A stretch of 64,000 nt of DNA from Paraphoma chrysanthemicola (lineage: Eukaryota; Ascomycota; Dothideomycetes; Pleosporales; Phaeosphaeriaceae), in assembly GCA_020744225.1 (NCBI GenBank), contig JAGMWG010000016.1:620001-684000 (forward strand). The letters run 5' to 3'. Positions 34,315-45,193 of this stretch are shown one piece after another (the stretch's first letter is position 1; every line of letters begins with the position of its first letter). The position numbers were made by a program, and so were the translations under genes. The notes under the pieces were generated by a model. That model saw only the letters and a list, made by a program, of their open reading frames with translations, had not been told where the DNA came from and did no database searches.

Positions 34315-34496
34315 GTCTGCGCCGTCCTTTTGAGGCGCCGAACAATTTTGTAAATAGTTCACTTCACTTGTACAAACCATTTATGCATTTCTTCCATGCC
34401 GATTATAGCGTGAACTATTGATTCATCAAAACTTGGTGGCTGTTGTTGGCCGCTCCCTCTCTAGAATTAATCGCGTCTCATGCTCTCGCGACGTAC

Positions 34497-35936
34497 TTAT
34501 TCGTCGACTCCGTCTTCCTCACCCAGATCCTCCTCTTTCCTGCCCATGAATACCGCAGCCGGGATCGCTGTCGCAGCGCAAATACCCGCAAGCACGGCGT
34601 TCATGTTTCCATATCCGATCTTTTCCCTCAAGTAACCAGCAAGCAATGGTCCAATCGTAAGACCTCCGCTAAAAACCATGCTACTGATACCATACAGTTG
34701 AGCATACGGCGCTTGTTCAAAGACGTCCTTGTTTGCCTGGTAGTACTTCTCGACAATGTTTCCCGCTTCGACGATAGCTGGACTATTTATGACTGCGAGC
34801 CCAATCCCATTTGCGGCTAAGAGCCCGGCGTATAGTGCAACGTGACGAGCATTGTTGAGCTTGTCGGTGATCGCATCATCCGTTGCCAGGCGGAGGAGTA
34901 TAAGTGACGGGATTAGAGCCAGGAAGCCAAGGACCGAGAACAATCTCGTGCCATATCGATCGACGCACCAGCCAAAGACAGGACCAAAGAGAAAATCTGC
35001 ACCACCTAGTGGGATGAACAATAGACCTGCCTTAAGACTGTTAAAGCCGAACTGCTGCGACGAAACAAGCGGGACAGTCGCATCGAAAGCACCCAGGAGG
35101 GATGCCTGCATGAATGAAATCCAGATGGCCGTAAGCAGGCTAGGATCACGGAAGATGAGCAGGATAGGTAGCGCGCGGGTCACACGCTTTTGGGGCTTGG
35201 AGAGGCGGTAGCGGTCGTGTGCAGTTGATGTTTGTGGCAAGAGGGGTGTCTGTTCGGTCCCCTCGGTGGTGTCTTCATTGTCCGATTGCGATGCGTCCAA
35301 CTTCTCGTATCTTGCGGCCGCTTTCTTTTCTATCATTAAGAGTCGCAAGATACAATCGATGCCCACCAGACCAATGCCCAGCCCAAAGACGCCCTTGTAG
35401 CCAACAGAGGCGTACAGCAGGCCGCCCAGAATTGGAGAGAAGAGTGCAGCGACCGAAACAAAGCTGAACACTGTTCCCATGGTCTTGCCCAGGTTCTCTT
35501 GTCCCACAGTCTCGATGATGATGGCGAGTCCAATCGTCCACACAACTCCGGCAGACGCGCCCTGAAGAAATCGAGCCAATGCCAGCATAGGAATGGTCTG
35601 GCCAACAGCCAGTAGCACGGTCGCGAGGACCAACATGACAAGCCCAAGAACAAAAGGGAGCTTCCGAGAGTTCGAGCACTTGTCGGCCAAGATGCCGGCG
35701 ATGGGAGAGGTGGCCACGGATGCGGCTGCATATATTGCCAGCAGGTTGGAGACGGTACTTTGGATCTCAGAGTCGGGTAGGTTGACACGATCCTTCAGCA
35801 TATATGGCAGAACTGGAACGATGAGTCCATAGAGAAAGAGGTCGGTGAACGCGCCCATGCCAACTGTGAACACGATGAAATATGTATTCGCTCGCCATTT
35901 CAAGCCTCTAGGCGGTGACAAGTCGCTGAGACTCAT
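34497..35936 (-). CDS. MFS transporter, DHA1/vesicular-amine-like
   Basis: A single exon encodes 479 aa with the 12-helix MFS pattern. TVGMGAFTDLFLYGLIVPVL forms helix 1. SPIAGILADKCSNSRKLPFV is motif A between helices 2 and 3. LALARFLQGASAGVVWTIGL is helix 4 with the family's RxxQG. A central acidic and polar loop (SQSDNEDTTEGTEQTPLLPQ) divides the two halves, and GPVFGWCVDRYGTRLF is the second-half copy of motif A. Similar fungal proteins are annotated as multidrug or polyamine/amine proton antiporters; the substrate is not deducible. The gene runs convergent to the GH131 gene, with about 180 bases between their stops. Confidence 0.92.
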   Translation of the reverse strand: MSLSDLSPPRGLKWRANTYFIVFTVGMGAFTDLFLYGLIVPVLPYMLKDRVNLPDSEIQSTVSNLLAIYAAASVATSPIAGILADKCSNSRKLPFVLGLVMLVLATVLLAVGQTIPMLALARFLQGASAGVVWTIGLAIIIETVGQENLGKTMGTVFSFVSVAALFSPILGGLLYASVGYKGVFGLGIGLVGIDCILRLLMIEKKAAARYEKLDASQSDNEDTTEGTEQTPLLPQTSTAHDRYRLSKPQKRVTRALPILLIFRDPSLLTAIWISFMQASLLGAFDATVPLVSSQQFGFNSLKAGLLFIPLGGADFLFGPVFGWCVDRYGTRLFSVLGFLALIPSLILLRLATDDAITDKLNNARHVALYAGLLAANGIGLAVINSPAIVEAGNIVEKYYQANKDVFEQAPYAQLYGISSMVFSGGLTIGPLLAGYLREKIGYGNMNAVLAGICAATAIPAAVFMGRKEEDLGEEDGVDE

Positions 35937-36497
35937 TGATTTTGGATATCAAGCCCGATGTCGACTTTTGAGTTGGTTCGCGAGGGGTCTGATGATTTCT
36001 CTGAGAGGCAAGAGCGACCGAGTCAACGAGAAGACTGCAAGGAGCGCCGGTGCATTCTGTGACGTCAGCACTAGTTCTGATGCTCGCGCGATCCTTAGTG
36101 AATGTCAAGTCTGTTGACGGGGTTGATATGGGGGGTGCAGTGGTTCAATCGAACACAACAAGACGCGAAATCTACATGAGAAGAAGTACTATCAATAAGG
36201 GATTGCAGGCAGTGGGAAGTAAGCCAAGTTTAGGTTGGACGGCGAACTAAATGCAACCATGCGCACAAGTATTATTGCCGCAATTTCTTGACCGCTCATT
36301 TATGGCTCGTGTGCAACGCCGCATTCCTACGTGTGGCTTGTCGATTGTTCACTTGCACGTCCACTGAGTTCAAGGGTCTGCAGCGCGAGATCACGTGTGA
36401 TTATTGTTAGCGCGTGCTAGCGTCTTGGTGTTCAAACGAGCTTCATGCAGCTCGACGAACTGATGTCGCCGACACAACTTCAGCGACAACAAACATC
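35937..36497. other. divergent promoter region of the MFS and snRNP genes
   Basis: No gene in 561 bases. Short open frames at 35845-36250 lack any motif. Confidence 0.6.
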
Positions 36498-37400
36498 ATG
36501 GCCGAAAAAATGGAGGGCGTACAGTTGGGCGGAAGCTCAATTGACCCGAGCAAATACCCGGTCCCAATCGAAACGTAAGTCTGTAGAATTGCAAGGTAGG
36601 TCCCTTGATGCTAACCGCAGATGTAGAATCTACGTGAGTAACCGCGGCGCGCAGCACGCGCTCACATTGTACTCAGTGGCGCATGCTGATGGCATTAGGT
36701 GAACAACCTCGAGGAGCGCATCAAGATCGATACGATGAAGCAGGCTCTCACAGTAGTCTTCAAGTACTACGGCCCTATTCTGGACATCATTGCTAAGAGC
36801 AGCCTGAAGCGCAAGGGTCAAGCTTTTATTGTCTTCGACAGTGAGAAAGCGGCGCTGGAGGCAGTGGAGGAGATGAACGGATTTGAGCTCTATGGCAAGG
36901 CTATCAAGGTTTCCAGGTCAAAAACACACAGTGACGAGACGGTCAAGCGCAAGGCGGCAGACCTGTTCGACGAGCACAAGCGGAAGCGACTGATGCTCAA
37001 GGGTATGTTGATTGCATCTTGCGCTTCCAAGGAAACAAACTGACGCTCTCCAGATTTCAAGCGTGCGGAAGAAGACGCGAAAGCGCAAGCCAACCCCACC
37101 GTCGCTGCAGAGAAACCTCGCGCGGCCAAAACTGGAGCTGCCGTCGTCCCCGACGAATACGTGCGACCGAACAAGACCCTCTTTCTGCAGAACATCCCTC
37201 GCGACGTGGACGAAGACGATCTCACAACCATATTCGAGCGCTTCGAAGGCTTCAAGGAAGTCCGCTTGGTGTCAGTCAGGTCCGTGGCTTTTGCCGAGTT
37301 CGAGAACGAGCAGTTCGCGATCACGGCAAAAGAGGCGACGGCGAATACACCTATTGGTGCAGAGGGCAAGCCAATGAAGGTCACGTACCAGCGGCAGTAG
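36498..37400 (+). CDS. U1A/U2B''-like snRNP protein (SNF family), two RRMs
   Basis: Four exons (36498..36574, 36621..36633, 36699..37002, 37054..37400) give 246 aa. Exon 2 is only 13 nt. RRM1 (about residues 27-105) has RNP2 RIYVNNL, built from exon 2 (CRIY) and exon 3 (VNNLEER), and RNP1 KGQAFIVF. A charged linker follows. RRM2 (about residues 167-245) has KTLFLQNIP and VAFAEFEN. Double-RRM proteins of this type bind U1 and/or U2 snRNA stem-loops in the spliceosome; fungi often carry one such gene serving both U1A- and U2B''-like roles. The KRKAADLFDEHKRKRL stretch after RRM1 matches the helix and basic tail typical of the family. Without the microexon the reading frame and RNP2 are both lost, which is strong support for it. 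Confidence 0.93.
36621..36633 (+). other. 13-nt microexon of the snRNP gene
   Basis: It is flanked by CTAACCGCAG upstream and GTGAGTAA downstream. It supplies 1 + 12 nucleotides, completing a Thr codon and encoding Cys-Arg-Ile-Tyr of RNP2. Confidence 0.88.
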
Positions 37401-37440
37401 GTTATTGCGATTGGGCTTTGCGTTTGATTTTACGAATACT

Positions 37441-37764
37441 ATGATACCTCACACAGTCAAAGGCCATTACCATGAACGAGGGCTGCTACCGGACGGCTTG
37501 TTTGCAATTATCCTGACACTGTACTCATCTCGTTCTAGGGGTGAAGATGCAAAGACCGAGGCCGCTCAGGCTAAAGCGAACAAGCATTGGGCTGGTTGGC
37601 AAGCTGCTGCTACTGTCGCTCCGACTGTACCTCGATGGATGCCTGCTCCCCAGCAGGGACCAAGCTGGCCGATTTACTTTGACGAGAATGACGGGACTAC
37701 ACGTGCAAACGTTCGGGGTAGAATGAACTACCGTCGCGGCGGCCAGAACCGTTACAGTTATTGA
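37441..37764 (+). CDS. possible small protein of unknown function
   Basis: A 107-codon open frame lies between the snRNP gene and the convergent VMA8 gene, ending 9 bases before the VMA8 stop codon. Its last ~70 codons have coding-like composition and an unusual peptide rich in Trp, Ala and Pro (HWAGWQAAATVAPTVPRWMP), ending MNYRRGGQNRYSY. A TTCTAG acceptor-like site at about 37532-37537 precedes that part, so it may instead be a terminal exon whose partner I cannot identify, for instance an alternative 3' end of the snRNP gene. Family unknown. Confidence 0.35.
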   Translation: MIPHTVKGHYHERGLLPDGLFAIILTLYSSRSRGEDAKTEAAQAKANKHWAGWQAAATVAPTVPRWMPAPQQGPSWPIYFDENDGTTRANVRGRMNYRRGGQNRYSY

Positions 37765-37773
37765 GCCTGGCAA

Positions 37774-38694
37774 TCAAAAGATGACGTCCTCGTTGTCTTC
37801 GTCACCGAGCATATCTTTGCTTTCCGCAGCATCAGCGGCGTCAGCGGCTTCAGCACTGTCCGCTGCCTTCTTCTTCTCGAGTCGGGCAGCCTCTTCAACG
37901 GCAGCATCTCTCTGCTTCTTTCCGGAAACCTTTTTCAGGCGATAAAATTCTTCTCTGTCCAGCTCGTCGAGCTCCGAGTTGATGTACTTGATGGTATTTT
38001 CTGTTCGAGGGATGATGACATGCTCGCTGTTGGTTGTCAGTAGGGGTCTTGGGCCGGAAGTAATTGGACCTACATGGCGTTGACGCGACGATTGACGACC
38101 TTGATGACCTCGTCTAATATAACGAAAGCGGTCTGTAGACTGGCCAGTTCCACCAATGTCTCCACTGCTCTTGCATATGTCTCTCTACACCTCTGCACCT
38201 GCTGACCTCCCTTGCCCAAGCCTGTCAATGCGAAGTCGTTGCTGTCTGCTGTGTAGCTCTCGAATTGTGGGAGGAAGACACCGGAGACATTCTCCTGCTT
38301 TGTGCGAACGCGGAACCGTGCCTGCTTGACGGATTCTTGGATCTGAAAGCCAATGTCGCCGCCTACGGCATAAGTCACTTCGGCGAGAGAGAAGGCAGCG
38401 ACTTGCATGACCCTGCCCATCTTGCGCTTCGCTTCATCGATGCGGCGTGTGATTTCGCGAAAGCGCCTGCAAGCTACGTCAGAGAGCTTCGAATGCACGG
38501 GACGGCGCAGAAGCGTACTTGGTGAGGGCCTCGCTCTTCCGCTTCAGCAGATCGTGGCCAGTCTGTGCGCCCTTCAGCTTGCTCTTCATCAAGCTCAGCG
38601 ACTGGCGCGTCGCGAAGACGGCTTCTCTCGCCTGATGGTGGTGTTAGTGGCTGCGGCATAATGCAGAGCTATGACATACCCCGCTGCCAGACAT
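37774..38694 (-). CDS. VMA8: V-type proton ATPase subunit D (V1 sector)
   Basis: Four exons (38694..38680, 38631..38519, 38466..38074, 38026..37774) give 257 aa, the usual length. The first exon codes only MSGSG. ATRQSLSLMKSKLKGAQTGH and LLKRKSEALTK join RFREITRRIDEAKRKMGRVM across intron 2. AFSLAEVTYAVGGDIGFQ, RFRVRTKQENVSGVFLPQFE and NRRVNA joined to IEHVIIPRTENTIKYI complete a full match to subunit D. The subunit forms, with F, the central rotor shaft that couples ATP hydrolysis to proton pumping in vacuolar and other acidic membranes. The C-terminus is an acidic Ala-rich tail (SAEAADAADAAESKD). Its start lies 396 bases from the divergent SYF1 gene. Confidence 0.96.
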
Positions 38695-39090
38695 ATCTGC
38701 AACACGAACGACTTTTCGGGGTCGGCGTCGGCTGCTGGACGGGTGCGTGCGATGTCTGGAGAAGTACGGACACTGGACTGGCAGGGCGTGTTCAAGAGTG
38801 CTGAGCTGCTCGGGTTGGTGAACTCGGCGCGGCGTGACGCAGCTAGCATGCCCGATGAGCTCCACTGCGCCCAGGTCCGTGCCTGCCAACTCGACGCTGC
38901 GAGGCAGGCGCGATTGGCTGGGCATGCAACGGGGTGGGGACTGCAGACCGCTGGGTGTCTCTTCCAATCACGTCCGTGCCCCGGCGTCCTCAGAACTTTA
39001 ACGCTGCTGCACCCATTCCCTCACCCCTCACGACCAAAGCCATCGCGCTCCTGCCCATCTGGGCTGTCCCTCGCCTACTCTGGCGTCACA
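38695..39090. promoter_or_regulatory. bidirectional promoter VMA8 / SYF1
   Basis: 396 bases between divergent start codons. The open frame of SYF1 continues upstream through this stretch without a stop, but it has no similarity to the family and is read as leader. Confidence 0.55.
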
Positions 39091-41653
39091 ATGCCCGGCG
39101 AACTGCTCCGCACCGTCACCGCGAGCCTCTCGCGGCCCTCGAAGCGGAAGATGGAGCGCGCGAGCGACCTCCACCTGATTACCGAGCAGGACATCGCGTA
39201 CGAGCAGGACATCCAGCGCAACCCCGGCAGCGTGAAGCCATGGCTGGACTACGTTCGCTTCAAAAAGTCGCGCGGCAGCGTCATGGAGCAGGCGTACGTG
39301 TTTGAGCGCGCCGTCACGGTCCTCCCGCGCTCGTACAAGCTCTGGAAGCTCTACCTCGAGCTCCGCACCAAGCACCTCACCAAGAAGAACCCGGCGCGCT
39401 TCATGCCGCAGTACGCCAAGGTCAACAGCCTCTTCGAGCGCGCGCTGGTGCTGCTGAATAAAATGCCGCATATCTGGGAGATGTACCTCAACTTCCTGAT
39501 GCAGCAGCCCGTCGTTACCACCACCCGCCGCACCTTCGACCGCGCCCTACGCGCCCTCCCGCTCACCCAGCACAACCGCATATGGGCGCTTTATCGGCCA
39601 TTTGCAACGTCCGCGTCCGGCGAAACGGCTGTCAAGATATGGCGGCGCTACATGCAAATCCACCCCGAGGAGGCCGAGGACTTCATCGAGCTGCTCAAAG
39701 ATATGCGCAAATACACCGAGGCCGTCAAGAAGTACATGGAAATACTCAACAACCCGCGCTTCAAGAGCAAGGAAGCAAAGGGGCCGTTCCAGTTCTGGAC
39801 CGAGATGATCGACCTCATGATCGACCATGCCAAAGAGATTGACACCAGCGACGACAGCGGCATCGACGTGGAAAAGATTGTGCAAAGCGGCATTGCCCAG
39901 TTCCCCGATCAAAGAGGAGTTCTCTGGGTCGGTCTCGCGCGGTACTGGATGCACAAGGGCGAGTACGAGAAGGCGCGCGACGTCTTCGAAGAAGCCATCA
40001 CCACCGTGATGACCGTACGCGACTTTTCAATCGTCTTCGACACCTACGTCGAAGCTGAAGAGGCAATGATCGGCATCAAGCTCAACGAAGCCGCCGCGCG
40101 GTCCGAGAAGGGCAGGCTCAACGATGCTTCTGATGCAGACCTCGACATTCGCATGGTACGCTTCGAGTCACTCATGCAAAGGAGGCCGTTCTTGCTCAAC
40201 GATGTCATGCTCAGACAGAATCCACACAACGTCATTGAATGGGAGAAGCGTATCGCGTTGTGGGGTGACAACAAGAAGGAGGTCGTCCAGACCTACACCG
40301 ACGCCATCGCCGCCATCAACCCCAAGAAGGCTGTGGGCAAGTTCCACGAGCTGTGGACCAACTATGCAAAGTTTTACGAAGCCGGTGGAAGCTTGCAAAA
40401 CGCGCGCATCATCATGGAAAAGGCTGTCAAGGTTCCCTTCAAGTCTGTGGCCGAGCTGGCAGAAATGTGGTGCGAGTTTGCCGAGATGGAGCTTCGCAAC
40501 GAAAACTTCGACAAGGCCGTCGACATTATGGCCAAGGCTACTCAGGCGCCAAAGCGATCCAACGTCGACTACTTTGATGACTCCCTGTCACCGCAACAGC
40601 GCGTTCACAAGAGCTGGAAGCTGTGGAGTTTCTATGTTGATCTTGTCGAGAGCGTTAGCACACTCGAAGAGACAAAGAAGGTGTACGAGAGGATCTTCGA
40701 GCTTCGGATCGCAACACCCCAGACTGTTGTCAACTACGCCAACTTGCTGGAAGAGAACAAGTACTTTGAGGACTGCTTCAAAGTCTACGAGCGAGGTCTC
40801 GATCTATTTAGCTATCCTGTCGCATTCGAGATCTGGAACTTGTACTTGACCAAAGCTGTGGACCGAAAAATTGGGATGGAGCGATTACGAGACCTGTTCG
40901 AACAAGCCGTGGAAGATTGTCCTCCAAAGTTTGCCAAGGTTCTGTACCTCATGTACGGAGCCCTGGAAGAGGATCGAGGCCTGGCGCGACATGCCATGAG
41001 GATATACGAGCGCGCCACACGCGCGGTCGCCGACGAAGATCGCTTGGAAATGTTCAACTTTTACATCACAAAGTCGGCATCGAATTTTGGTCTCACATCG
41101 ACGAGACCAATCTACGAGCGTGCCATTGGCGCATTGCCAGACGGCGAGGCCAAAGAGATGTGTCTCAAGTTTGCTGAGATGGAACGTCGCCTGGGAGAGA
41201 TCGATCGAGCACGAGCAATCTATGGCCACGCTAGTCAATTTTGCGATCCGAGAACCAGCCCAGAATTCTGGAAGAAGTGGGAATCTTTCGAAGTCCAGCA
41301 TGGCAACGAAGACACCTACAAAGAGATGCTTCGGATCAAACGGAGTGTTCAGGCTCAGTACAAGTATGTCCAGCCCATAACTTATTCTTTGTATACAAGC
41401 AATGCTAATACCTTCCAGCACCGACGTCAACTTCATCGCATCCCAGGCTGTTGCGCGAGGCCTGCAGAACGGCAATGGCGATCACGCCGACGAAGACACC
41501 AATGGCGAGGATGCTATGGCTGCCCTCGAACGCGAGGCTCGCGCACCTGCGGGCTTTGTTGCAGCTAGCACCGGTCCTCTAGGTGGTAACATCAAGTCCG
41601 CAGAACAGCCCGCTGCGAACCCCGACGCAATCGAACTAGAAGACGACTTATGA
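39091..41653 (+). CDS. SYF1: pre-mRNA-splicing factor SYF1 (XAB2 homologue)
   Basis: Two exons (39091..41363 and 41419..41653; 55-nt intron) encode 835 aa. Near residue 31 SDLHLITEQDIAYEQDIQRN, then VKPWLDYVRFKKSRG, is the family's conserved opening. The body is a continuous series of HAT (half-a-TPR) repeats, for example YKLWKLYLELRTKHL, IWEMYLNFLMQQPVV, ELWTNYAKFYEAGGSL and AFEIWNLYLTKAVDR. The second exon begins at NTDVNFIASQAVARG and ends in an acidic tail. SYF1 is part of the NineTeen complex that stabilises the catalytic spliceosome. The ATG at 39091 was chosen because the family starts here; the frame is open upstream, but that part is not conserved-looking and runs into the divergent VMA8 leader. 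Confidence 0.95.
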
Positions 41654-42725
41654 TCTACGAATGTCAATCTGGTAGGCTAGGATGGGGATGTGCATTTTTA
41701 GGCGTTTTTCTGGGTTTCGCCAACTCTGGACATTTCTTGCTTGTGTAAACTCTTGATCGGCCCTGCGCGATCCTCTCTTCTCCTTTATATGGGTTTGACG
41801 TACTTTCGACTTCGATTGGGCTTTGTTCTTTGTATCTGCATACCCGGCGTTTTCAATTTGGCACAAAACGCTGCGCGCCGCGCGCCTTGCCGAACTTGTG
41901 GTGGATTTCCTTTGTCAAACACGCATGCCTGTGAGGCAAATTGCCGGTTCAACAACTTCTCTACTTCATCAAGTCAGATACTCATACAGCTGAGCCAAAA
42001 GAACCTTTACCACTTTCATCACAACTCTTCATTGACAATCATTGCTGGCCCCAAGAATGCCGAAGGGCCGATCTTACCTCAGCACAGCTTCAAACTGAAA
42101 CGCAATGCTTCCCGCGTGCATCCGCTGCAGTATATCGGACCATACTCGAAACGTTGCGGACTGAAGCGACAGACAAGCTTCGTGCTGCAAGCACTGCGCC
42201 TCAACAGCGGCTTATGATAGGCCAAATCGGCGACCTTGCACACTTCAATCTGGGAAGTTGCTTCACGCTTGCCAGGAGCAAAAGGCTATACTCATATGCC
42301 AAGTGAGCAACGAAGTCATCTTCATTGAGTGATACACGATACGTAGAACAACAAATCGGTCGTCGATCCAATGTATCGACGCACACATTGAAACGTGTAC
42401 CCTCGTGATCGACAAAACCGTGCGATCGACACGGCCAAATCACGCTCCCCTCGGCTCGCCCAGCACTCAGTCTTGGTCCCACTAATACGCATCATTCTCC
42501 AAACACAAACAATGGAACACTCGGATCTTGGCTTCAGCTGCGCACCCGACATGCTGGAGACGACACAATCTACCCAGCCAACCAGCTCACGCTCCGCCAC
42601 CCCTCACCTTGTGTTCAGTAGACCACCTGAAGTAATCCTATATCGCATTCGTCGAACAGAGCGTCTCAACGTGTCTCTGCGCTCGGTATTTGAAGGCTGA
42701 GACCGGCAAATAATTGTGTTCGACC
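41654..42725. other. intergenic with two doubtful open frames
   Basis: A 121-codon frame at 41941-42306 lacks an early ATG. A 62-codon frame at 42512-42700 starts MEHSDLGFSCAPDM. Both have moderately protein-like composition but no motif, so neither is called. Confidence 0.45.
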
Positions 42726-43024
42726 ATGACGGTGGGCCCACGCGCACTCCTCGGAGGTCCGATGAAGTGGCTCGGCAGGCTTGAGGGTGGCAGTGATGAT
42801 CGTCAGAGCGGTGATACGCCCAAGCCTCGACGACACGTCTTTGAGACGGGCGACTTGGCGTTTGGGTGAGTAGGTTTAGGAGACACTTGGACGCACGCGC
42901 TTGAACTTTGTTGCGTTTCTTCTGATCTAACTTTCACATTTCGTGTTTAAGAGCACGCGAGCGCTTTTTACGTCCATTGTTTCGATATTTCCACAACACG
43001 GACACACTGCGCGAAGACTGTTGA
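42726..43024 (+). CDS. possible small protein, or 5' exon of the next gene
   Basis: Exon 42726..42865 (MTVGPRALLGGPMKWLGRLE and onward to FETGDLAFG) ends at a good GTGAGT donor. With the acceptor at 42951 the product is 70 aa, ending ERFLRPLFRYFHNTDTLRED. With the acceptor at 43032 the same exon joins in frame to the 43034 coding sequence and would extend it to 144 aa. No family was recognised. Confidence 0.3.
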
Positions 43025-43033
43025 AGCGACAGT

Positions 43034-43327
43034 ATGACTACAAATAGAACAACCACTGGCGGCACAACGAGCCCGACTAGCGAAACGGGAAGCAGACGCG
43101 CATCGCAATCTTCGGCAGCGGGCGAACGACGGAGGAGCGACGACACATGGGATGCATCGAAAGTCCCGCCTTCACAATTCCAGAAGAGGAGAGGCAGTAT
43201 CTTGTCGACCCCGAATTCGAAAGACGGAAACGTGGAAAGAGGCGATCGAGATAAGGCGTACTTTGAGAAGTTGAAGGAGAAGGTACCGAAGCTCTCGGGT
43301 ACAGACATGGCATTAAAGACTAACTAG
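43034..43327 (+). CDS. small conserved fungal protein of unknown function
   Basis: 97 aa from the ATG at 43034. The Ser/Thr/Gly-rich N-terminal half is followed by VPPSQFQKRRGSILSTPNSK, DGNVERGDRDKAYFEKLKEK and a short tail. The second half resembles a motif found in small ascomycete proteins in which QKR-GSI-TP-S-DG and a KLKEK end recur; this is recall, not a search result. The protein has no membrane segment or signal peptide and is predicted disordered. Whether the coding region starts here or is joined to the exon at 42726 is unresolved. Confidence 0.6.
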   Translation: MTTNRTTTGGTTSPTSETGSRRASQSSAAGERRRSDDTWDASKVPPSQFQKRRGSILSTPNSKDGNVERGDRDKAYFEKLKEKVPKLSGTDMALKTN

Positions 43328-45193
43328 TCAAAGGGATGGGTAGGGAAATAATCTCCTCGTGTTGCGTTGGCCGTTGTTGGTATGCGATGTGCGCTTTGGA
43401 TCATAGCTTGCGAAAGTCGAACGAGTTCGACTTTGTTCTTTCGTGCGGATATTTGGTGTCATCTTGTATGGAGTTGGAGTTTTATTCCATGATGCTTTTC
43501 CATTAAAACACGGTCAACATGCTCTTCGAGTTTGCGTTTCGCATACGGATTCAGGTTTCCAACCAATCATAGAGCACCAACGCACCATATCACCGACCTC
43601 CAGGCAGCAACCTCAACGCACTCGCGCCATCGCACCGTCGCGCATCGACATTGCCAGCCATTCCACTACTCGAGATATCCAAAATCGTCCTCCAAACCGT
43701 GACGCTACATTTAGTTTTTTGGGGTATATATACCGTTCTCATTTGCAGTATATTCAGGAAAGTAGCTACTCAAACCAAAGAACTGTCTCTTTCGGGAAAC
43801 ATGTACAAGTTGTCTACTCGCTACGGCGGGTCGAATCTTTCCTTTTTGTTGCTTGGGGGATGTGACGGGGAGTGCTGGATGGAGGATACGTGAGATGGGA
43901 CGCGGGTTCGAGTCTGGGATTGGAAGGATGAGGAGCGGATGTTTTCTGGTTGGTAGTGAGGGTGTGGAACACAGCACGGGCCATTTTTGCGTGAAAAAAG
44001 TAAGCAGAATATTGCCTGGTCCATAAGTCAGTGCCATTATGTCTGCAGGGAGTGTATCACGATATGTCTGGTATGGCGTGAAACAAGGTTCAAATTGATA
44101 TGTTTCTTGTGGTGGTGTGCATTTGAGATACTCTTATTGACGTTTCGATACATGTAGATCAAGCTTCCGAGTGAGCATTATGAATTTCAAGGGTGTCTGT
44201 TCCTTGCCAAGAAACCTGTGAGAAGTCTGCCATCGACGCAGTCAATTAGCTTGCAAGTCAAGCCACGTAAAGGAGGAGATTTAGGTTGACTAAGTCTAAC
44301 TCAACATCTTGCTGATAGGTCTTGTAGAAGTCCGGCTTGGCTGCAAAAAAGATTGCCTTGTACGACACTGGCCCCAGAGTCCCAAAGTTTGAGGATCATG
44401 TAGCGCTACGGAAATACCGTCCTAGGTGCCATGGCTTCCTCGCCCCTGCGAATGTTATAATACCTGCTCTTTGAAGCGTGTCAAGCCTTTAAGCTCATCC
44501 CGACTGACTATACCAATCCAATCCAGCTGTTACGGATCTAAGTATCCCTCCAGTCCAGCTAAAGGCGTTCGCTGGATTGGATGGATTGACTGGAATTCTG
44601 CCTCACGATTCTTTCCAGACTGGCAACTGAAGAATTTAGGCCAGGATACCTCGAGACTGATCGAGAAGATATACAACCCGTCAGTGGGTTGCCATGCCCG
44701 CATGCATACTACACGACTAACAACCTCACAGCATAATGACTTGGTACGAACTGATGTCAAGACAAACCGCGAAACGAGTAAAGAATGATGTCGTAAGCCA
44801 AGAAGTTCGACCAGAAGCGGGCATGAAAAGTAGAGCAGGTTCTTTGCAACCCAAATATCCGTTACCATCAGTCAGCACTGTGTGGATGGGGAAAGTAGCC
44901 ACAAGTCATCTTCAAAAGTTTCCGGCAAAGCCACTTTTAGCACGTCGATGGGCTGAACCGGGCCCCACACCATCAGAAATCAAGATCTTCGTAGCGTGAT
45001 TGGGTGCAAACTTAATGAGCAAAAGCGTTCCATCATAGGACGTCGCTTTCTCTAAGCTTCTTTCTGTGAAACAAACTTGTACTTAATTTCAGAGTTGTGG
45101 CGTTTCTTGAAAAATCTATTGACTACGAGTCCCGAGGGCTCATTACTTGAGAACCTCCCAAATCACTTATCGGCTACAGCTTACGGGGCCGAC
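43328..45193. other. intergenic, no gene
   Basis: Nearly 1.9 kb without a supportable gene on either strand. Copies of a short dispersed motif lie at 43756-43769 and 44889-44902. Confidence 0.55.

Noticed and set aside
38671..39090. N-terminal extension of SYF1 by 140 residues
   Set aside because: The added sequence is unlike the family and runs into the leader of the divergent VMA8 gene; the known SYF1 opening lies just after the ATG at 39091.
41741..42217. 158-codon plus-strand open frame
   Set aside because: Low coding character and no motif; it overlaps another open frame of equal quality.
43880..43920. tRNA T-loop-like GGGTTCGAGTC
   Set aside because: No matching anticodon stem, D-loop or acceptor stem could be paired around it.
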